From an uncultured Eubacteriales bacterium (GTDB taxonomy: Bacteria > Bacillota > Clostridia > Christensenellales > Aristaeellaceae), in NCBI GenBank assembly GCA_902789365.1, contig CADANQ010000003.1:19774-83773 (forward strand): a stretch of DNA of 64,000 nt. Direction: 5' to 3'. Shown piece after piece: positions 1-8,694 of the stretch. The notes beneath the pieces were generated by a model. The model saw nothing but the letters and a program-made list of their open reading frames with translations. It made no database searches and was not told where the DNA came from. Made by a program: the position numbers and the translations under genes. Every line of letters begins with the position of its first letter. Position 1 is the stretch's first letter.

Positions 1-20
1 TTCAAAGGAGGCACGCGGCA

Positions 21-1214
21 ATGAAGCTTGATCCCATTGTGGTATCGCTGCTGGATACCGACCTTTACAAGTTCAACATGGACCAGGTGATCTTCCACAA
101 GCACACGGACCTGACCGGCGAGTACTATTTCAAGTGCCGCAGCGAGGGCGTCAGGTTCACACCGGAAATGCTGGAGGAAATCAACGCCCAGATCGACCAC
201 CTGTGCGGCCTGACCTTCTCCCGGGAAGAACTGGAATACCTGAGGTCCATCCGTTTTATCAAGGGAGATTATGTGGAATTCCTGCGCCTGTGGCATCCCA
301 TCCGGGATTATGTGGAGACGGACCTTTCCGATGACGGAAAGCTTTCCATCGTGGTGCGGGGTCCGCTGTTTTCCGCCATGCAGTTCGAAATCTACCTGCT
401 GGAGATCGTCAACGAGGTCTATTTCCGCATGAGGTACGACTATAACGTGCTGCTTGCCTCCGCAAGGGAGCGCCTGGAAAGCAAGATCCGGGCTTTCCGC
501 AGCGGCAAATACACCTTCAGGTTCGCCGAGTTCGGCTGCCGCCGCCGGCTTTCCCGGGAATGGGAGGACGAAGCGGTCCGGCGCCTGAGCGAGGAGACGG
601 AAAACATGGTGGGCACGTCCAACGTTTTTCTGGCATGGAAATACGGCCTGACCCCCATCGGCACCTATGCCCATGAGTATGTGCAGATGTACCAGGGCAT
701 CGACGAGATTCCCCTGGCTTATACCAACCATTACGCCCTCGCGGACTGGTACAACGAGTACAAGGGCGACAACGGCACGGCTCTCACCGATACCATCACC
801 ACGGATCTGTTCCTGCTGGATTTCAACCGCGCCATGGTAAACAACTTTACCGGCGTCCGGCACGACAGCGGCGATCCCTACGAGTGGGGCGAAAAAATGA
901 TCGCGCACTACAAAAAATACGGAGCCGATCCGAAAAGCAAGCTGCTCCTGTTCAGCGACAGCCTGGACTTCGACCGCGCGCAGGAACTGTACGATTACTT
1001 CAGGGGAAGGACGAAGGTGTCCTTCGGCATCGGGACGTTCGTGTCCAACGATACCTGCGAAAAGGCGCTGAATATCGTTATCAAGCTGCAGACCGTCAAC
1101 GGCCGGGCTGTCGCCAAGCTTTCCGATTCGCCGGGGAAGGCCATGTGCCGGGACGAGGAATACCTGTCTTACCTCAGGAGATCGGTGGCCTTCCGCCTGA
1201 ACAGGGAAAAATAA
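21..1214 (+). CDS. pncB: Nicotinate phosphoribosyltransferase
   Basis: Cytosolic NAD-salvage enzyme that makes nicotinate mononucleotide from nicotinate and PRPP. The 397-residue protein has the family N-terminus LLDTDLYKFNMDQ, the segment GTSNVFLAWKYGL followed by GTYAHEYVQ, and the PRPP-site motif GVRHDSGD. Length fits the bacterial PncB family. The ATG at 21 has an AAAGGAGG ribosome site nine bases upstream. A strong hairpin (1246-1277) follows the stop before the next gene. The usual EFGTRRR-like segment reads EFGCRRR here, a small variation. Confidence 0.93.
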   Translation: MKLDPIVVSLLDTDLYKFNMDQVIFHKHTDLTGEYYFKCRSEGVRFTPEMLEEINAQIDHLCGLTFSREELEYLRSIRFIKGDYVEFLRLWHPIRDYVETDLSDDGKLSIVVRGPLFSAMQFEIYLLEIVNEVYFRMRYDYNVLLASARERLESKIRAFRSGKYTFRFAEFGCRRRLSREWEDEAVRRLSEETENMVGTSNVFLAWKYGLTPIGTYAHEYVQMYQGIDEIPLAYTNHYALADWYNEYKGDNGTALTDTITTDLFLLDFNRAMVNNFTGVRHDSGDPYEWGEKMIAHYKKYGADPKSKLLLFSDSLDFDRAQELYDYFRGRTKVSFGIGTFVSNDTCEKALNIVIKLQTVNGRAVAKLSDSPGKAMCRDEEYLSYLRRSVAFRLNREK

Positions 1215-1245
1215 TCATACCGGGCTCCGCCCCGGAAACGAATAA

Positions 1246-1277
1246 TCCCGCGGGGACGGGCCGCCGTTCCCGCGGGA
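1246..1277. other. GC-rich 3' hairpin after pncB
   Basis: Arms 1246-1259 and 1264-1277 pair over 14 positions with one G-T wobble and a four-base loop. No T-run follows on the plus strand, so it is more likely an mRNA 3' stabiliser or a weak terminator than a canonical intrinsic terminator. Confidence 0.4.
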
Positions 1278-1408
1278 AAAGGGAAAAGAGCCGCCTGAGA
1301 AAGTGTAGAACAGCTGAAGGCGGAGGATAGAACACATCCATTAACTGCCAAATAATACCAAATTTGACGGCGGGTATATTTCCTGCGCAAAAAAAGGAGG
1401 AAAAAAAG

Positions 1409-1966
1409 ATGAACGTTATGGAGGGAATCTGCGGGAAGGTAGCCCCGGGGATGTGCAGGCTGGGCATGAACGGGGGCATCGCGGTCAGGACCTCGTCCGG
1501 ATACCGGATGTGGGACGCGGAAAAGAAACGCCTGATCAACTGCGACGGGTTTGCGGTGGACGTGGGAGAGGATTTCTTCTTCGTCCTTCCCGCCAACAGG
1601 GTCAGGCCCGGGGACATCATCCTGTCGGGAGGCATGCCGGTATGCGTGCTTTCTACCGACGGGGATACGGTGACAGCGGTGCGGTATGAAAGCGCGGAGG
1701 TGCAGACCCTGGTCCCGGAAAGACACCTGTTCATGGGAAATACCTACCTTTTCGGCAGAATCGTGTCGCTCTTCGGCGCGCATGGGGCCAGAGGCAAAAA
1801 AGGCGCGGGAAGGATGATGAGATACATGATGCTTTCCTCCATGCTCAGGGGAAAGGGGGAAGGAAACGGGAATATGCTGCCGCTGATCATGATGGGCGGC
1901 GGAGGTGACTGGATGGACGGACTGTTTGACGAACTGAACGACGAAGACGAGGACGGGGAGGCGTGA
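1409..1966 (+). CDS. Conserved-looking protein of unknown function, first gene of VWA/PurA-like cassette
   Basis: I do not recognise this 185-residue protein. The N-terminal 120 residues look like a compact beta-rich domain (G-x-V-A turns, then DGFAVDVGEDFFFVLPANRV). The C-terminal third is rich in Met and Gly (MRYMMLSSML, LPLIMMGGGGDW) and ends in an acidic tail, DELNDEDEDGEA. It has no signal peptide. The ATG at 1409 is chosen because AAAAAGGAGG lies just upstream; the frame opens 45 bases earlier without a site. Its stop lies two bases before the ATG of the VWA gene, so the two are probably translated together. The Met-rich hydrophobic C-terminus could be an oligomerisation or partner-binding segment (inference). 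Confidence 0.75.
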   Translation: MNVMEGICGKVAPGMCRLGMNGGIAVRTSSGYRMWDAEKKRLINCDGFAVDVGEDFFFVLPANRVRPGDIILSGGMPVCVLSTDGDTVTAVRYESAEVQTLVPERHLFMGNTYLFGRIVSLFGAHGARGKKGAGRMMRYMMLSSMLRGKGEGNGNMLPLIMMGGGGDWMDGLFDELNDEDEDGEA

Positions 1967-1968
1967 TT

Positions 1969-2862
1969 ATGGGCTACGGACACTGGACCAGGGAAAGCTT
2001 TGAACGCTACAGCGCGTCGGTCGGGAGGGATGTGGACGCGTCGGGACATCTGGACGCGGGCCTTACGGACCGGCAGATTTTCAGGCAGAGGGGCCTGCAT
2101 CCGCTGCTGGATCCCCGCAATGTAACGCGGGAATGCCGTGACAGCGGAGAGCATCCGGCCACGATTCCGGTGATTCTGGCGCTGGACGTGACGGGAAGCA
2201 TGGGACCGGCTTCGGCCGAGGTCGCAAAAAAAATGAACGAGGTCATGACAAGGCTGTACGGGACCGTGAAGGACGTGGAATTCCTGGCGATGGGCATCGG
2301 TGACCTGGCATACGACAGGGCGCCGATCCAGATCTCCCAGTTCGAGTCCGACATCCGTATCGCGGAGCAGCTGGACCGGATCTGGATGGAGCACGGCGGG
2401 GGCGGAAACGCCTATGAATCCTATACCGCGGCGTGGTATATGGCGTCCAGGCATACCGATATCGACTGCCTGAAGCGGGGCAAAAAAGGCCTGATCATTA
2501 CCATGGGGGACGAACCGATGAACCCGTACCTGCCGTACCGCCCCCTGGCGGCAGCCACCGGGGATTCCCTTCAGGCGGACGTGGAAACGCGGGATCTGTA
2601 CAGGGAGGTTTCCGAAAAATACGACCTGTGGCACATCCATGTGAAGCACCGTGAGCCGGATATGTACCTGACCGGGGCGGTACGGAGCTTCGGCGCGGTT
2701 CTTCCGCAGGGACACATGACGGTATCTTCAATCGGCGATCTCGCCGAAAAACTGATCGGGATCATCACCGCCCACGCGAACGATGATAACGGGATCATCC
2801 TGAGAAAAGAAGAGAAACCCGCAGGCGTCGGGAGAAGGCTTTTCGGTTTGTTTTCGTGGTAA
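1969..2862 (+). CDS. VWA-domain protein
   Basis: A cytosolic von Willebrand factor A protein of 297 residues. A roughly 65-residue N-terminal part (YGHWTRESFERYSASVG) precedes the VWA strand ILALDVTGSMGP, whose D73-x-T-G-S77 is a MIDAS-type metal site. The later strand LIITMGDEPMNPY supplies the distal acidic loop. VWA proteins usually bind partners in a metal-dependent way. ATG 1969 is preferred because GGGGAGG at 1955-1961 is well spaced; a GTG at 1963 overlaps the previous stop but is too close to that site. It sits between an unknown protein and a PurA-like enzyme, and the three genes look like one functional unit. TerY-like VWA proteins occur with Ter systems, and a Ter operon lies 7 kb downstream, but that link is inference. 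Confidence 0.85.
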   Translation: MGYGHWTRESFERYSASVGRDVDASGHLDAGLTDRQIFRQRGLHPLLDPRNVTRECRDSGEHPATIPVILALDVTGSMGPASAEVAKKMNEVMTRLYGTVKDVEFLAMGIGDLAYDRAPIQISQFESDIRIAEQLDRIWMEHGGGGNAYESYTAAWYMASRHTDIDCLKRGKKGLIITMGDEPMNPYLPYRPLAAATGDSLQADVETRDLYREVSEKYDLWHIHVKHREPDMYLTGAVRSFGAVLPQGHMTVSSIGDLAEKLIGIITAHANDDNGIILRKEEKPAGVGRRLFGLFSW

Positions 2863-2878
2863 CGGGAGGAGGGATCGT

Positions 2879-4045
2879 ATGAGGCAGGCGGTCATTGTCA
2901 TCGGCAGCAGCTACGGGGACGAGGGAAAGGGACTGGCCGCGGCGCTTTCCGCGAAGAGGCTCGGGGGAAACTGCCTGAACGTCCTGATCAATGGCGGGGC
3001 CCAGCGGGGGCATACCGTGGAATGGAGGGACGGGCGCAGGCATGTGTTCCATCATTTCGGCTCCGCGGCGGCCCTGGGGGGTGTCAGCTGCGCGGACGAG
3101 GATTATATCGTCAATCCCCTGCTGTATTGCGAGGAGAGGGAAAAGCTGAAGGACGTCGGCCTCCGGCCGGAACTGACGGTGTCTTCCCGATGCCGCGTAT
3201 CCCTCCCCTGGGATATGATGCTCGGACAAATCATCGAGGAAAGCCGCGGAAAAGCAAGGCACGGGTCCTGCGGGTGCGGGATTTTTGAAACCGTCGTCCG
3301 CTTCAGGGACTGTCCCGGCGCCCTGAGATATGGGGATCTGTACCGCCTGTCGGAAAAGGAATTTTCTGAGTATGCGCGGGATGTGTCAGGGAGTTATATG
3401 CCCAAAAGGCTCAGGGAGATGGGCATAAAAATGGACGAGAAATGGCGCGCAGCGGCGGAACGGGAGGAACTGATCCGAAGGACCTGGATGGATGTGGAAA
3501 GCATGCTGGAAAGCACCCGGGTCTTTGAAAGCTGGACCGACATGGCAAGTCCCTGGCGGACGCTCATTTTCGAGGCCGGCCAGGGGCTGGCGCTGGACGA
3601 GGGGAACGCGGAGGATTTCCCGTACCTGACCCCAAGCCATACCACGTCCCTCGTCTCCGCCCGGAGAATCGCGTCCCTCCCGGGGGACACGGCGGCCGAG
3701 GTGGATTACGTTACCCGCACCTACCTGACCCGCCACGGCCCGGGCCCGTTCCCGTCGGAATGCCGGAAGGAGGAAATCAACGCGGAAATGGAAGACCGGA
3801 CCAATGTTCCCAACCCGCATCAGCAAAGGCTGCGGTACGGATGGTTCGACGCCCGGAGAGTGCGGGAACGGGTCTTCGGGGACCTGGAGGCTTCCCGCCG
3901 CGTTCTTCCGGGACTTAAAGCCCGGCTGACGGTCACCCACCTGAACGAGACCGGGGGAGAACTGGCGGGAGGGGACCGCCTGGACGAGATGAAAAAGGGC
4001 TTTGATTTTTTGACGCTGTCGGACAGTCCGTATATACCGGAGTGA
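2879..4045 (+). CDS. Divergent adenylosuccinate synthetase-like enzyme
   Basis: This 388-residue protein has the PurA fold signature: VIGSSYGDEGKGL near the start (catalytic-type D14), NGGAQRGHTV (H45, matching the PurA GHT histidine), FEAGQGLALDEG, TRHGPGPFPSE and GWFDARRV. Several PurA hallmarks differ. The second Lys of GDEGKGK is Leu. The TKLD-type motif that reads the GTP guanine is THLN (353-356). The usual C-terminal R-N-Y-x-x-R-I-E-E-L region is absent, and the protein is about 40 residues short. It is therefore probably a paralogue with another nucleotide donor or acceptor, ligating aspartate or a related amine, rather than the housekeeping PurA. Phage PurZ also changed donor specificity, but PurZ lacks the catalytic Asp kept here. 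The site GGGAGGAGGG precedes ATG 2879. Confidence 0.8.
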   Translation: MRQAVIVIGSSYGDEGKGLAAALSAKRLGGNCLNVLINGGAQRGHTVEWRDGRRHVFHHFGSAAALGGVSCADEDYIVNPLLYCEEREKLKDVGLRPELTVSSRCRVSLPWDMMLGQIIEESRGKARHGSCGCGIFETVVRFRDCPGALRYGDLYRLSEKEFSEYARDVSGSYMPKRLREMGIKMDEKWRAAAEREELIRRTWMDVESMLESTRVFESWTDMASPWRTLIFEAGQGLALDEGNAEDFPYLTPSHTTSLVSARRIASLPGDTAAEVDYVTRTYLTRHGPGPFPSECRKEEINAEMEDRTNVPNPHQQRLRYGWFDARRVRERVFGDLEASRRVLPGLKARLTVTHLNETGGELAGGDRLDEMKKGFDFLTLSDSPYIPE

Positions 4046-4080
4046 GGTTTGCAATTTGAAAAAGGGATGCGGATGGAAGC

Positions 4081-4118
4081 TTTTCCTTCTGTCCGCCCCG
4101 GGGCGGGGGCAGGGAAAA
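4081..4118. terminator. Hairpin between convergent genes
   Basis: TTTTCC (4081-4086) and GGAAAA (4113-4118) flank a GC-rich inner stem centred on CCCCGGGGCG. It lies between the PurA-like gene (+) and the secreted protein gene (-), so it could end transcription in both directions. The U-rich parts sit inside the stem, so the call is moderate. Confidence 0.4.
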
Positions 4119-4144
4119 CCGGCCTCCGCCCGACATTCCGGCCG

Positions 4145-5260
4145 TTATTCGATGGGCTGCAGATATTCCTTCAGGATGAATCCTTCCTCTCCGTGATACA
4201 GGCAGTAAAGAAACCCGTTTTCATCCCCGGCCTCCGGGAACGCGAGCACCTGCGCTCCGAGGGGGACCTTCAGGATGCGCCTGGACGAAGTGGACCTGGA
4301 TTCGCGCAGTGATACGAAGCTGGAGCACCTGATTACCCGCATGTTCGGCTTCCGTTCCCTGTACAGGGCCGCATCGTCGCTGCCGAACAGCTCCTCAAAG
4401 GGCGTAACGCCGCTGCTGGAGATTAAGGGATTGAGGATGAGATATGTGAACCAGGAATCGTTTTCCGCCCAGGCTTCGGAGTAAGCGTCATACACGCAAT
4501 CCACGCTGTAGCCGCTTTCCTGCCGGGTAGGATCGTCGGTGGAGGTGAAGCTGAGCGCAAGCCTGCCGCCGTAATCCGGCACGGGTTCATACGACCAGGC
4601 GCCCCTGTGCGTATAGGCGAAAGAACCGTCCAGGGCATAGCAGTACAGGGACATGCCGCCGTCTTCTTCCAATGTGAGGACCGCTCCCGCGCCTTCGTAC
4701 TCCAGGACCCATTCTCCGGGGAGCGTTTTCAGGAAATCCAGGTCGTATTCGGACATCAGTACGACGCTTTCAAGCACTTTCTGGAAATACTTGGCGTTTC
4801 CCTCCGCGGCTTCAACGGCATATTTTCCCGCCGCGGACAGGTACCGCCCGTTTTCCGCGATCAGGGTCAGGAAGGAATACGCGCCGTTTTCCTGTTCGCG
4901 GTACACGTCCATCTGAACCCGGGATGTTTCCGACATTTTTTTAATGTCTGCGCCGAGTTTGTCGGCGTATTTCTGAGCCTCCTCCTCCGGGATGACGGAG
5001 AGCACCATACAGTCATCCGACAGGAGCGCGGAGACCACGACGCCCTCAAGGCCTTCCGCTTCGCCCTGACGGGCCTCCAGATGCCCGTCGGCGTACCAGA
5101 AGGAAAAGCCGAGGGGACTTGTGAATAAGGTCTCTTCGATCGGCTCTTCCATTCCCTCCAGCATAATCACGCCCTGGCGCGTTTCAGCCGCGGCGGCGGA
5201 AAGGATCAGCATAAGGCAGAGCGTGAAAGACAACAGGCGGACTGCGGCTTTGTTTTTCAT
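4145..5260 (-). CDS. Secreted protein of unknown function with possible SH3-like C-terminus
   Basis: A 371-residue exported protein. The N-terminus MKNKAAVRLLSFTLCLMLILSAAAAET is a clear signal peptide with AAA-type cleavage and no lipobox. The middle contains a lipocalin-like 'GEWVLEYEGAGAVLTLEEDGGM' pattern, as in proteins that test a beta-sandwich around a small ligand. The last 65 residues (RVIRCSSFVSLRE to EEGFILKEYL) resemble a bacterial SH3 domain. ATG 5260 has AAAAGGAGG upstream, and its own promoter is at 5341-5368. It follows the helicase-kptA pair on the same strand but is separated from it by a terminator. No enzyme function can be assigned. Confidence 0.8.
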   Translation of the reverse strand: MKNKAAVRLLSFTLCLMLILSAAAAETRQGVIMLEGMEEPIEETLFTSPLGFSFWYADGHLEARQGEAEGLEGVVVSALLSDDCMVLSVIPEEEAQKYADKLGADIKKMSETSRVQMDVYREQENGAYSFLTLIAENGRYLSAAGKYAVEAAEGNAKYFQKVLESVVLMSEYDLDFLKTLPGEWVLEYEGAGAVLTLEEDGGMSLYCYALDGSFAYTHRGAWSYEPVPDYGGRLALSFTSTDDPTRQESGYSVDCVYDAYSEAWAENDSWFTYLILNPLISSSGVTPFEELFGSDDAALYRERKPNMRVIRCSSFVSLRESRSTSSRRILKVPLGAQVLAFPEAGDENGFLYCLYHGEEGFILKEYLQPIE

Positions 5261-5340
5261 AACGTATCCTCCTTTTGCGTCGGTTCCGCGTCCGGAAAGG
5301 TCCTGTCCGGACGCGGCAGGATTCACATGACCATGTCTTT

Positions 5341-5368
5341 ATTATATCCGATCCAATCCCGATGGCAA
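5341..5368 (-). promoter_or_regulatory. Promoter of the secreted protein gene
   Basis: On the minus strand, -35 TTGCCA (5363-5368), a 16-base spacer and a perfect -10 TATAAT (5341-5346). It lies about 80 bases upstream of the start at 5260. Confidence 0.75.
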
Positions 5369-5401
5369 CAGTTAAACCGGGAAACAGGGAGATTATCGTG
5401 T

Positions 5402-5444
5402 AAAAAACAAAAGGAGCGGGGAGGAAAAACACTTCTCCGCTCCT
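5402..5444 (-). terminator. Intrinsic terminator after kptA
   Basis: Arms 5412-5419 and 5437-5444 pair over eight bases. On the minus strand the hairpin is followed by TTTTGTTTTTTA. It separates the helicase-kptA unit from the secreted protein gene. Confidence 0.8.
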
Positions 5445-5459
5445 GATTTGCGTTTGCGT

Positions 5460-5999
5460 TTATTCTTCTTCCCTTGTCAGGTACTCCGGTGGAACGCGCT
5501 TTGTAAGCCAGACGCCGTTGACGGAAAGAAAGAATTTGAAACCGTCCGCGGCCATACGGCCCGAATCCACGGAAAAAACCACGGGCCTGCCGTGCCGGGC
5601 GCCGACAATGCGGGCTGTCTCGCGGTTCGAGGACAGATGGACGTAAAGCCGGGACCGGGGCTCAAGGCCGGAAGCGAGGATAGAAGAAACGTATTTTTCG
5701 CCGGTGCCGTGCCAGAGGATTTCGGGCGGCAGTTTTTCGGGCAGCTCCACATCCACCGGGACGGAATGGCCCTGGTTGGCCCGGATCAGCGTATGATCGT
5801 CGTTAAAGGAATAACGTCCCTTGGGATCGGTGCGGACGATTTCCTCCAGCGTTTCCATATCCAGGGGGTGGGTTTTGCCGACGCCGGCGATCAGTTCGCT
5901 GACGTTCGCCCACCCGTGTTCGTCCAGGGTGACGCCGGCAGTCTCGGGCTTGTGCCGGAGAATCAGAGAGATGTATTTGCTGGTTTCGATGAGGCCCAT
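5460..5999 (-). CDS. kptA: RNA 2'-phosphotransferase (Tpt1/KptA family)
   Basis: NAD-dependent enzyme that removes an internal RNA 2'-phosphate, giving ADP-ribose 1'',2''-cyclic phosphate. At 179 residues it is the typical bacterial length. The N-terminal winged part carries SKYISLILRHKPE and GWANVSELI. The ADP-ribosyltransferase-like half carries LWHGTGEKYVSSILASGL, LYVHLSSNRETA and the C-terminal GVWLTKRVPPEYL. AGGAG lies about ten bases before ATG 5999. It is downstream of a SUV3-like RNA helicase on the same strand (117-base gap, one promoter seen), suggesting a shared RNA-processing job. Bacterial KptA substrates are largely unknown. Confidence 0.92.
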   Translation of the reverse strand: MGLIETSKYISLILRHKPETAGVTLDEHGWANVSELIAGVGKTHPLDMETLEEIVRTDPKGRYSFNDDHTLIRANQGHSVPVDVELPEKLPPEILWHGTGEKYVSSILASGLEPRSRLYVHLSSNRETARIVGARHGRPVVFSVDSGRMAADGFKFFLSVNGVWLTKRVPPEYLTREEE

Positions 6000-6116
6000 G
6001 GTATCACGCTCCTGTTTTCGGAAATCTTTGACCGGTCCCAGCCGGCCGACATCAGGATAACACGCGGTCCGGGAATCATTGCGCTGCGTTTCCAGGGCGG
6101 CGCGGAGGGAAACCGG

Positions 6117-8471
6117 TTATCTTCGGCGATTGGGATGGCGGACCGGCGCGCCGCGGTGGCAGAAGTCGCACAGAGGATAGGGCCAGTTCCAGGGCAGGGA
6201 ACGGCCGCAGCCGGAGCAGGTCCTGGCCCGGAGCTTCTGCGTGGACAGGATATGGATGATTCCCTGGGATATCAGGTCCTTGCGCCGCTGGATCTCCTGA
6301 AGGATTTCGTCCGGAAAGGAAAAAAACAGGCGGACGTAATTATACATCAGGTCGCATCGGCGGTAATCGGCTTCCAGGCCGTCCAGCTCCGCCGTGACGC
6401 AGGATTCGGGATCCACCGGCTCGGGCAGAAGCTCTTTTGCGTCCAGGTGCTCCCCTTCGCATTCCGCGCGGTACATGCGCCGCCACAGGGTAAGAAGATC
6501 CGGCTCGGTTTCGTCGAAAGGGATGCAGACGAAACGGTAGAGCAGCGTTTTGTCGGTGCCTCGTGTCTCCGTCATCTGGACCAGGCGGGCCATTCTTTCC
6601 GAGGAGGCCTTGGAGAAAAACCCCTTGTCCTTCATGGCCTGCCAGCGGTCGATGATGGCGCTGAGCGGGAGCGGGATGCCCAGCAGGCTTTCGGGAAAAC
6701 GGATGTATGCCTCGGTCAGGGGCGGAAGGGGATGGGCAAGGGCCCGCGCTACGGTTCCGCGGAAGCCGAAAGCGTTGACGTAGCCGGTGTCGTACTGGCC
6801 GTACCTGCCGGCGCGGCCCGCGATCTGCTTGATTTCGGCGTCGGTGAGGGGCCGGACGATATCGCCGTCATATTTTTCGCTTTCCAGAAACACAACGCGT
6901 TCGATGGGAAGATTCATGCCCATGGCTATGGCGTCGGTGGAAACCACCACGTCGTTTTCGCCCTGCTGGAAGGACCGGGCCTGGCTGCGCCTCACGTCCG
7001 GGGGAAGCGCGCCGTAGATCAGCGACACACGGAAGCCCCGCTGCCTCAGTTCGGCGGCGGCGGCATGAACGCGTGCCTTGGAGAAAACGATCAGCGCGTC
7101 CCCGGGGCGTACGGATTCCGGAAAACGGAAGCCCTCGTTCTGCACTACAAGGGGGGTCATCCTTTCGTGCCGGGTGACGGACAGGGTATCCCCGCAGTCA
7201 AGCACCATCTGCGTTAAAAGCATCTCCGCGTCGGGGGAGGCGCACAGGTGAATCTCGTCGGCGCAAAGGCCGAGGATGGCGGCGGTCCACGCACCGCCCC
7301 TGTCACGGTCGGCGATCATCTGGCATTCGTCGATGACCGCCACGTCGTAATGGGTCTCCATGTCCGCCATTTCCACAGTTGAGGACTGCACCCGGCTGCC
7401 GGGCACCCGGATCTGTTCCTCGCCCGTGACCAGGGAGCAGGGGACGTCCCGCAGATTCAGCGTTTCAAACTGTTCGGCCGCCAGCAGCCTCAGCGGCCCC
7501 AGATAAATGCCCCGGCGGGCCCCGTGAAGGCGGCCGCAGGCTTCATAGGTCTTGCCGGAATTTGTCGGTCCCAGGTGCAGGATGAAACGGCGTTTCATGG
7601 CCCGGGCGGCGGGGTAAAGATCCCGGTAGTGGGCGGGGACCGCGTCAAGAAGCGCGCTGCGGATCTGCTTTTCCCCGGCGGCGGCGGCGTCCGCCCGCTT
7701 CTGCAGGTGTCGTACGGAACTGTTTTCACCGATAAGACGACGGATCCTGTCCGATGTAAAGCGCTTGCGGGTGCGGGCAATCACGGTATCCCGGGCGGAC
7801 CTGTATTCCCTGTCCAGCGCGTCGCCCACCGTGCCCCCGCCCGGCATGCGGACATTCCTGCATCCGCGCAGGGACGGAAGGGAAGGTTCGATTTCTTTTC
7901 GGATCAGGGAAAGGAGGGTATCGGGAGAAAAGGCGCTGTCGATGACCGAAACGGGAAGACCGTTTTGAAACACGTTCCTCATCATCCATGCGTTGACGCT
8001 CATGCCGCGTCTGTCCCCGGGCACAAGAAACGCAAGGTTTCCGCGCATAAGGAAACGGGCCGTGCGTTCCTCCGCGTCGGCGGTGATGCGGCCCATCCTT
8101 TTATCAAGGAGCACGCGGATCCGGTCCCCGGAGACCAGACGGACGGCGGCCCTGGCGTGACCGGGCGTGACGCGGCATCGCCGGACGGACCGGAGGAAAT
8201 CAAGGTCGATTTCCTCCCCGGAATTCAGCTGATTCGCGATAAGCTTGGCGAGAAGGTCGAAATCGGCGCGGTAATAATCGGTAGGAAGTTCTCCCCGCCG
8301 GAGAGAAGCGCTCACCTTGTCCGCGCGCCGCAGATGATAGAGCGCGCTCTCATAGGCCTGTTCGCCGGAAGAATCCGAGCCTGTTTTTTTGAGGGCCTGA
8401 CGGGCGAGGTAGCGTTCCCTTTCACGGATTACCGCCTCGATGTAGGCCTGCAGAGCCTTTTGATCTTCCAT
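6117..8471 (-). CDS. SUV3-like superfamily 2 RNA helicase
   Basis: ATP-dependent helicase of 784 residues resembling mitochondrial SUV3 (SUPV3L1), which unwinds RNA for the degradosome. The first 290 residues are a helical N-terminal region. Motif I GPTNSGKT lies near residue 298, Ia near GIYLGPLRLLAAEQ, motif II is DECQ near 380, and the C-terminal motifs include VVSTDAIAMGMNLPI and QIAGRAGRYG. The C-terminus has two CxxC pairs (CSGCGRSLPW, LCDFC) that could bind zinc. A SUV3-type helicase is uncommon in bacteria, and most annotation would call it a generic DEAD/DEAH helicase. It is promoted at 8577-8605 and transcribed with kptA. Confidence 0.85.
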   Translation of the reverse strand: MEDQKALQAYIEAVIRERERYLARQALKKTGSDSSGEQAYESALYHLRRADKVSASLRRGELPTDYYRADFDLLAKLIANQLNSGEEIDLDFLRSVRRCRVTPGHARAAVRLVSGDRIRVLLDKRMGRITADAEERTARFLMRGNLAFLVPGDRRGMSVNAWMMRNVFQNGLPVSVIDSAFSPDTLLSLIRKEIEPSLPSLRGCRNVRMPGGGTVGDALDREYRSARDTVIARTRKRFTSDRIRRLIGENSSVRHLQKRADAAAAGEKQIRSALLDAVPAHYRDLYPAARAMKRRFILHLGPTNSGKTYEACGRLHGARRGIYLGPLRLLAAEQFETLNLRDVPCSLVTGEEQIRVPGSRVQSSTVEMADMETHYDVAVIDECQMIADRDRGGAWTAAILGLCADEIHLCASPDAEMLLTQMVLDCGDTLSVTRHERMTPLVVQNEGFRFPESVRPGDALIVFSKARVHAAAAELRQRGFRVSLIYGALPPDVRRSQARSFQQGENDVVVSTDAIAMGMNLPIERVVFLESEKYDGDIVRPLTDAEIKQIAGRAGRYGQYDTGYVNAFGFRGTVARALAHPLPPLTEAYIRFPESLLGIPLPLSAIIDRWQAMKDKGFFSKASSERMARLVQMTETRGTDKTLLYRFVCIPFDETEPDLLTLWRRMYRAECEGEHLDAKELLPEPVDPESCVTAELDGLEADYRRCDLMYNYVRLFFSFPDEILQEIQRRKDLISQGIIHILSTQKLRARTCSGCGRSLPWNWPYPLCDFCHRGAPVRHPNRRR

Positions 8472-8576
8472 AGACCACCTGAAAAGATAATGTGTTTTTC
8501 TTCCCTTTGTCAGGGTCTGACGTGAGGCAGGGAAGGAAACGGCATGCCTCCCGGACCTGTAAAGACAGACTATTTT

Positions 8577-8605
8577 ATCATAATGGACGGATACCGGGAT
8601 GTCAA
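8577..8605 (-). promoter_or_regulatory. Promoter of helicase-kptA unit
   Basis: Minus strand: -35 TTGACA (8600-8605), 17-base spacer, -10 TATGAT (8577-8582). It is near-consensus and about 105 bases from the start codon. Confidence 0.75.
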
Positions 8606-8694
8606 GCGCTCTGCCCGGAGCCGCAGCCGGCGAGAGTTTGGATAAGAATTAGCATTTTTTAGTCTTCTGTGCGGACAATTGGGCGCGGTAAGGG

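Noticed and set aside
5448..7217. A very long plus-strand open frame opposite kptA and the helicase
   Set aside because: It is antisense to two genes with clear family motifs; its own sequence has no recognisable domain and reflects GC-rich codon bias.
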